A stretch of DNA of 64,000 nucleotides from Lepidostoma basale (lineage: Eukaryota; Arthropoda; Insecta; Trichoptera; Lepidostomatidae). Position numbers and translations under genes: made by a program. Positions 63,199-64,000 of the stretch are shown here, one piece after another. Position 1 is the first letter of the stretch, and every line of letters begins with the position of its first letter. The notes under the pieces are model-generated. The model saw nothing but the letters and a program-made list of their open reading frames with translations, had not been told where the DNA came from and did no database searches. The DNA is taken from assembly GCA_022606425.2 (NCBI GenBank), contig JAHDVF020001235.1, forward strand, positions 1 to 64,000. Direction: 5' to 3'.

Positions 63199-63714
63199 TA
63201 TAGGGTGTTTTTTTAGATGTTTGATTTTTAAACTAGCAACATTGTTTTCACAGACTGTCAATTTGACAGTTAATAATTGATTTGTAGTAAATACGTTTTG
63301 CCATTTTACTGTCAATAGACTGACGTCAGAACAATGCTTGCAAATTGCGTAAATTTATTTTGAAAATCGTGGTTCGGTTCGCCAAACTTATCGTGCACTA
63401 CATCCATTTTACGGTCGACATAATCATCCATCCGAGCAAGTTATTCGGAAGAACATGGATCGTTTTCACACCTCGTACACTCTAGTGGATAATACGCATC
63501 CACAAAGACGACAACTGTCGAAAAATGGATTTCACGATTGCGCTTCATTCGAGCTAGCCGTGGCGCTCATATACCCAAAATCATATTTAACCAATAATGG
63601 CATAAAATTATCTATTAAATAAAGCCAATATCATAGACATTAACATTATTTTAATGTGTCTTTTTTATTTCATTTTGAATATGTATTGTATACCTCTAAA
63701 AAAAATACCATATA
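63199..63714 (+). mobile_element. Internally deleted Tc1/mariner-like transposon
   Basis: Terminal inverted repeats TATAGGGTGTTTTTTTAGAT and, reversed at the right, TATATGGTATTTTTTTTAGA. Inside (63340-63530) are pieces of the N-terminal DNA-binding region of a transposase: NRGSVRQTYRALHPFYGRHN, HPSEQVIRKNMDRFHTSYTL, VDNTHPQRRQ, read with one or two shifts. The catalytic core is missing, so it is non-autonomous. A further TATATGGTGTTTTTTACATC at 63748 may be the start of a second copy. Confidence 0.7.
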
Positions 63715-63759
63715 GACGACGTTTTCATCAATATTACATGTATTATATGGTGTTTTTTA

Positions 63760-64000
63760 CATCCTTAATTAAGAATGAGTCATTACTCTTTAAATTATTT
63801 TATTTTAATTATCTCTTTAACTGTTTGTTGTGAATGTAAGTATTTTATTAAAAAGGCATATTTACGAGTATGACCGTTAATGTGTATATATAATATTTAC
63901 AATGAGCGTTTTCGGTAAAAAAAATATTATTTTGCCGATATCCCGATACTACCGCACTGATTTACATTTGATAAGTACCACAAAGTTAATAATAATCGTA
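63760..64000. other. Unassigned AT-rich end of window
   Basis: Nothing recognised apart from the possible transposon end at 63748. Confidence 0.3.

Overview
The window is about 64 kb of AT-rich, repeat-dense animal DNA. Its LINE, tRNA-derived SINE and mariner content points to an insect; I cannot assign the order. I find no host protein-coding gene that I can defend, no true tRNA or rRNA gene and no CRISPR array. It is most simply read as intergenic or long-intron DNA built up by several waves of transposable elements. Nearly all recognisable coding sequence is 5'-truncated or decayed reverse transcriptase.

Three element groups dominate. (1) RTE-like LINEs. The most abundant is called RTE-1 here: about 20 copies, protein signature RRMCGYSVYDRV ... 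NVEEAREICQER ... LSAYPFGETA, ending in a UUCG-type hairpin and a (TTAG)n tail. A short non-coding element (SINE-3) has the same 3' end and looks like its parasite. Other LINE families are RTE-2 (AMLGISLRDRVRND, (GAA)n or (GAT)n tails), RTE-3 (RMLRIPWTEKV), an ARADT family, a Jockey-like family, an L2/CR1-like family and a further CR1/Jockey-like 3' end. (2) tRNA-derived SINEs (SINE-1, SINE-2) with visible A and B boxes. (3) Short palindromic elements. Many of these carry a motif CUGANGA-N-hairpin-GAAA-short palindrome-U(C/U), which is a hammerhead-ribozyme core. At least five families (A, B, C, D, F) keep the core while changing both sides of stem II, which is covariation. The motif often occurs on both strands of one palindrome. 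Hammerheads of this kind are known from Penelope-like elements and retrozymes, so these are best read as remnants or non-autonomous relatives of such elements. This is the strongest candidate for a noteworthy system here.

Layout: 1-6 kb holds palindromes A, E, C and G with hammerhead motifs and old LINE pieces. 7-10.4 kb is LINE/SINE dense. 10.7-13.7 kb has families D, E and C plus SINE-1 copies around a LINE piece. 14.7-15.9 kb is a dead mariner. 17-23.5 kb is mixed LINE, SINE and hammerhead elements. 24-28.9 kb holds a Jockey-like LINE. 29-36 kb has SINE-1, palindrome A2, MITEs and RTE-1 pieces. 37-42 kb is the densest LINE zone and includes a LINE nested in a LINE. 45-52.6 kb includes an apparent twin-primed RTE-1 and an alternating hammerhead array (50.6-51.3 kb). 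53.1-53.5 kb is a long hairpin inside a MITE. 55-61 kb is more LINEs. 61.2-63.7 kb holds a palindromic element with 15-bp flanking repeats, a TTAA-flanked transposon and an internally deleted Tc1/mariner element. Scattered GC-richer islands without element signatures (near 4.2, 13.9, 23.6, 31.0, 39.6, 44.9, 49.1, 51.6, 54.0 and 58.9 kb) are the best places to look for host regulatory or exonic DNA.
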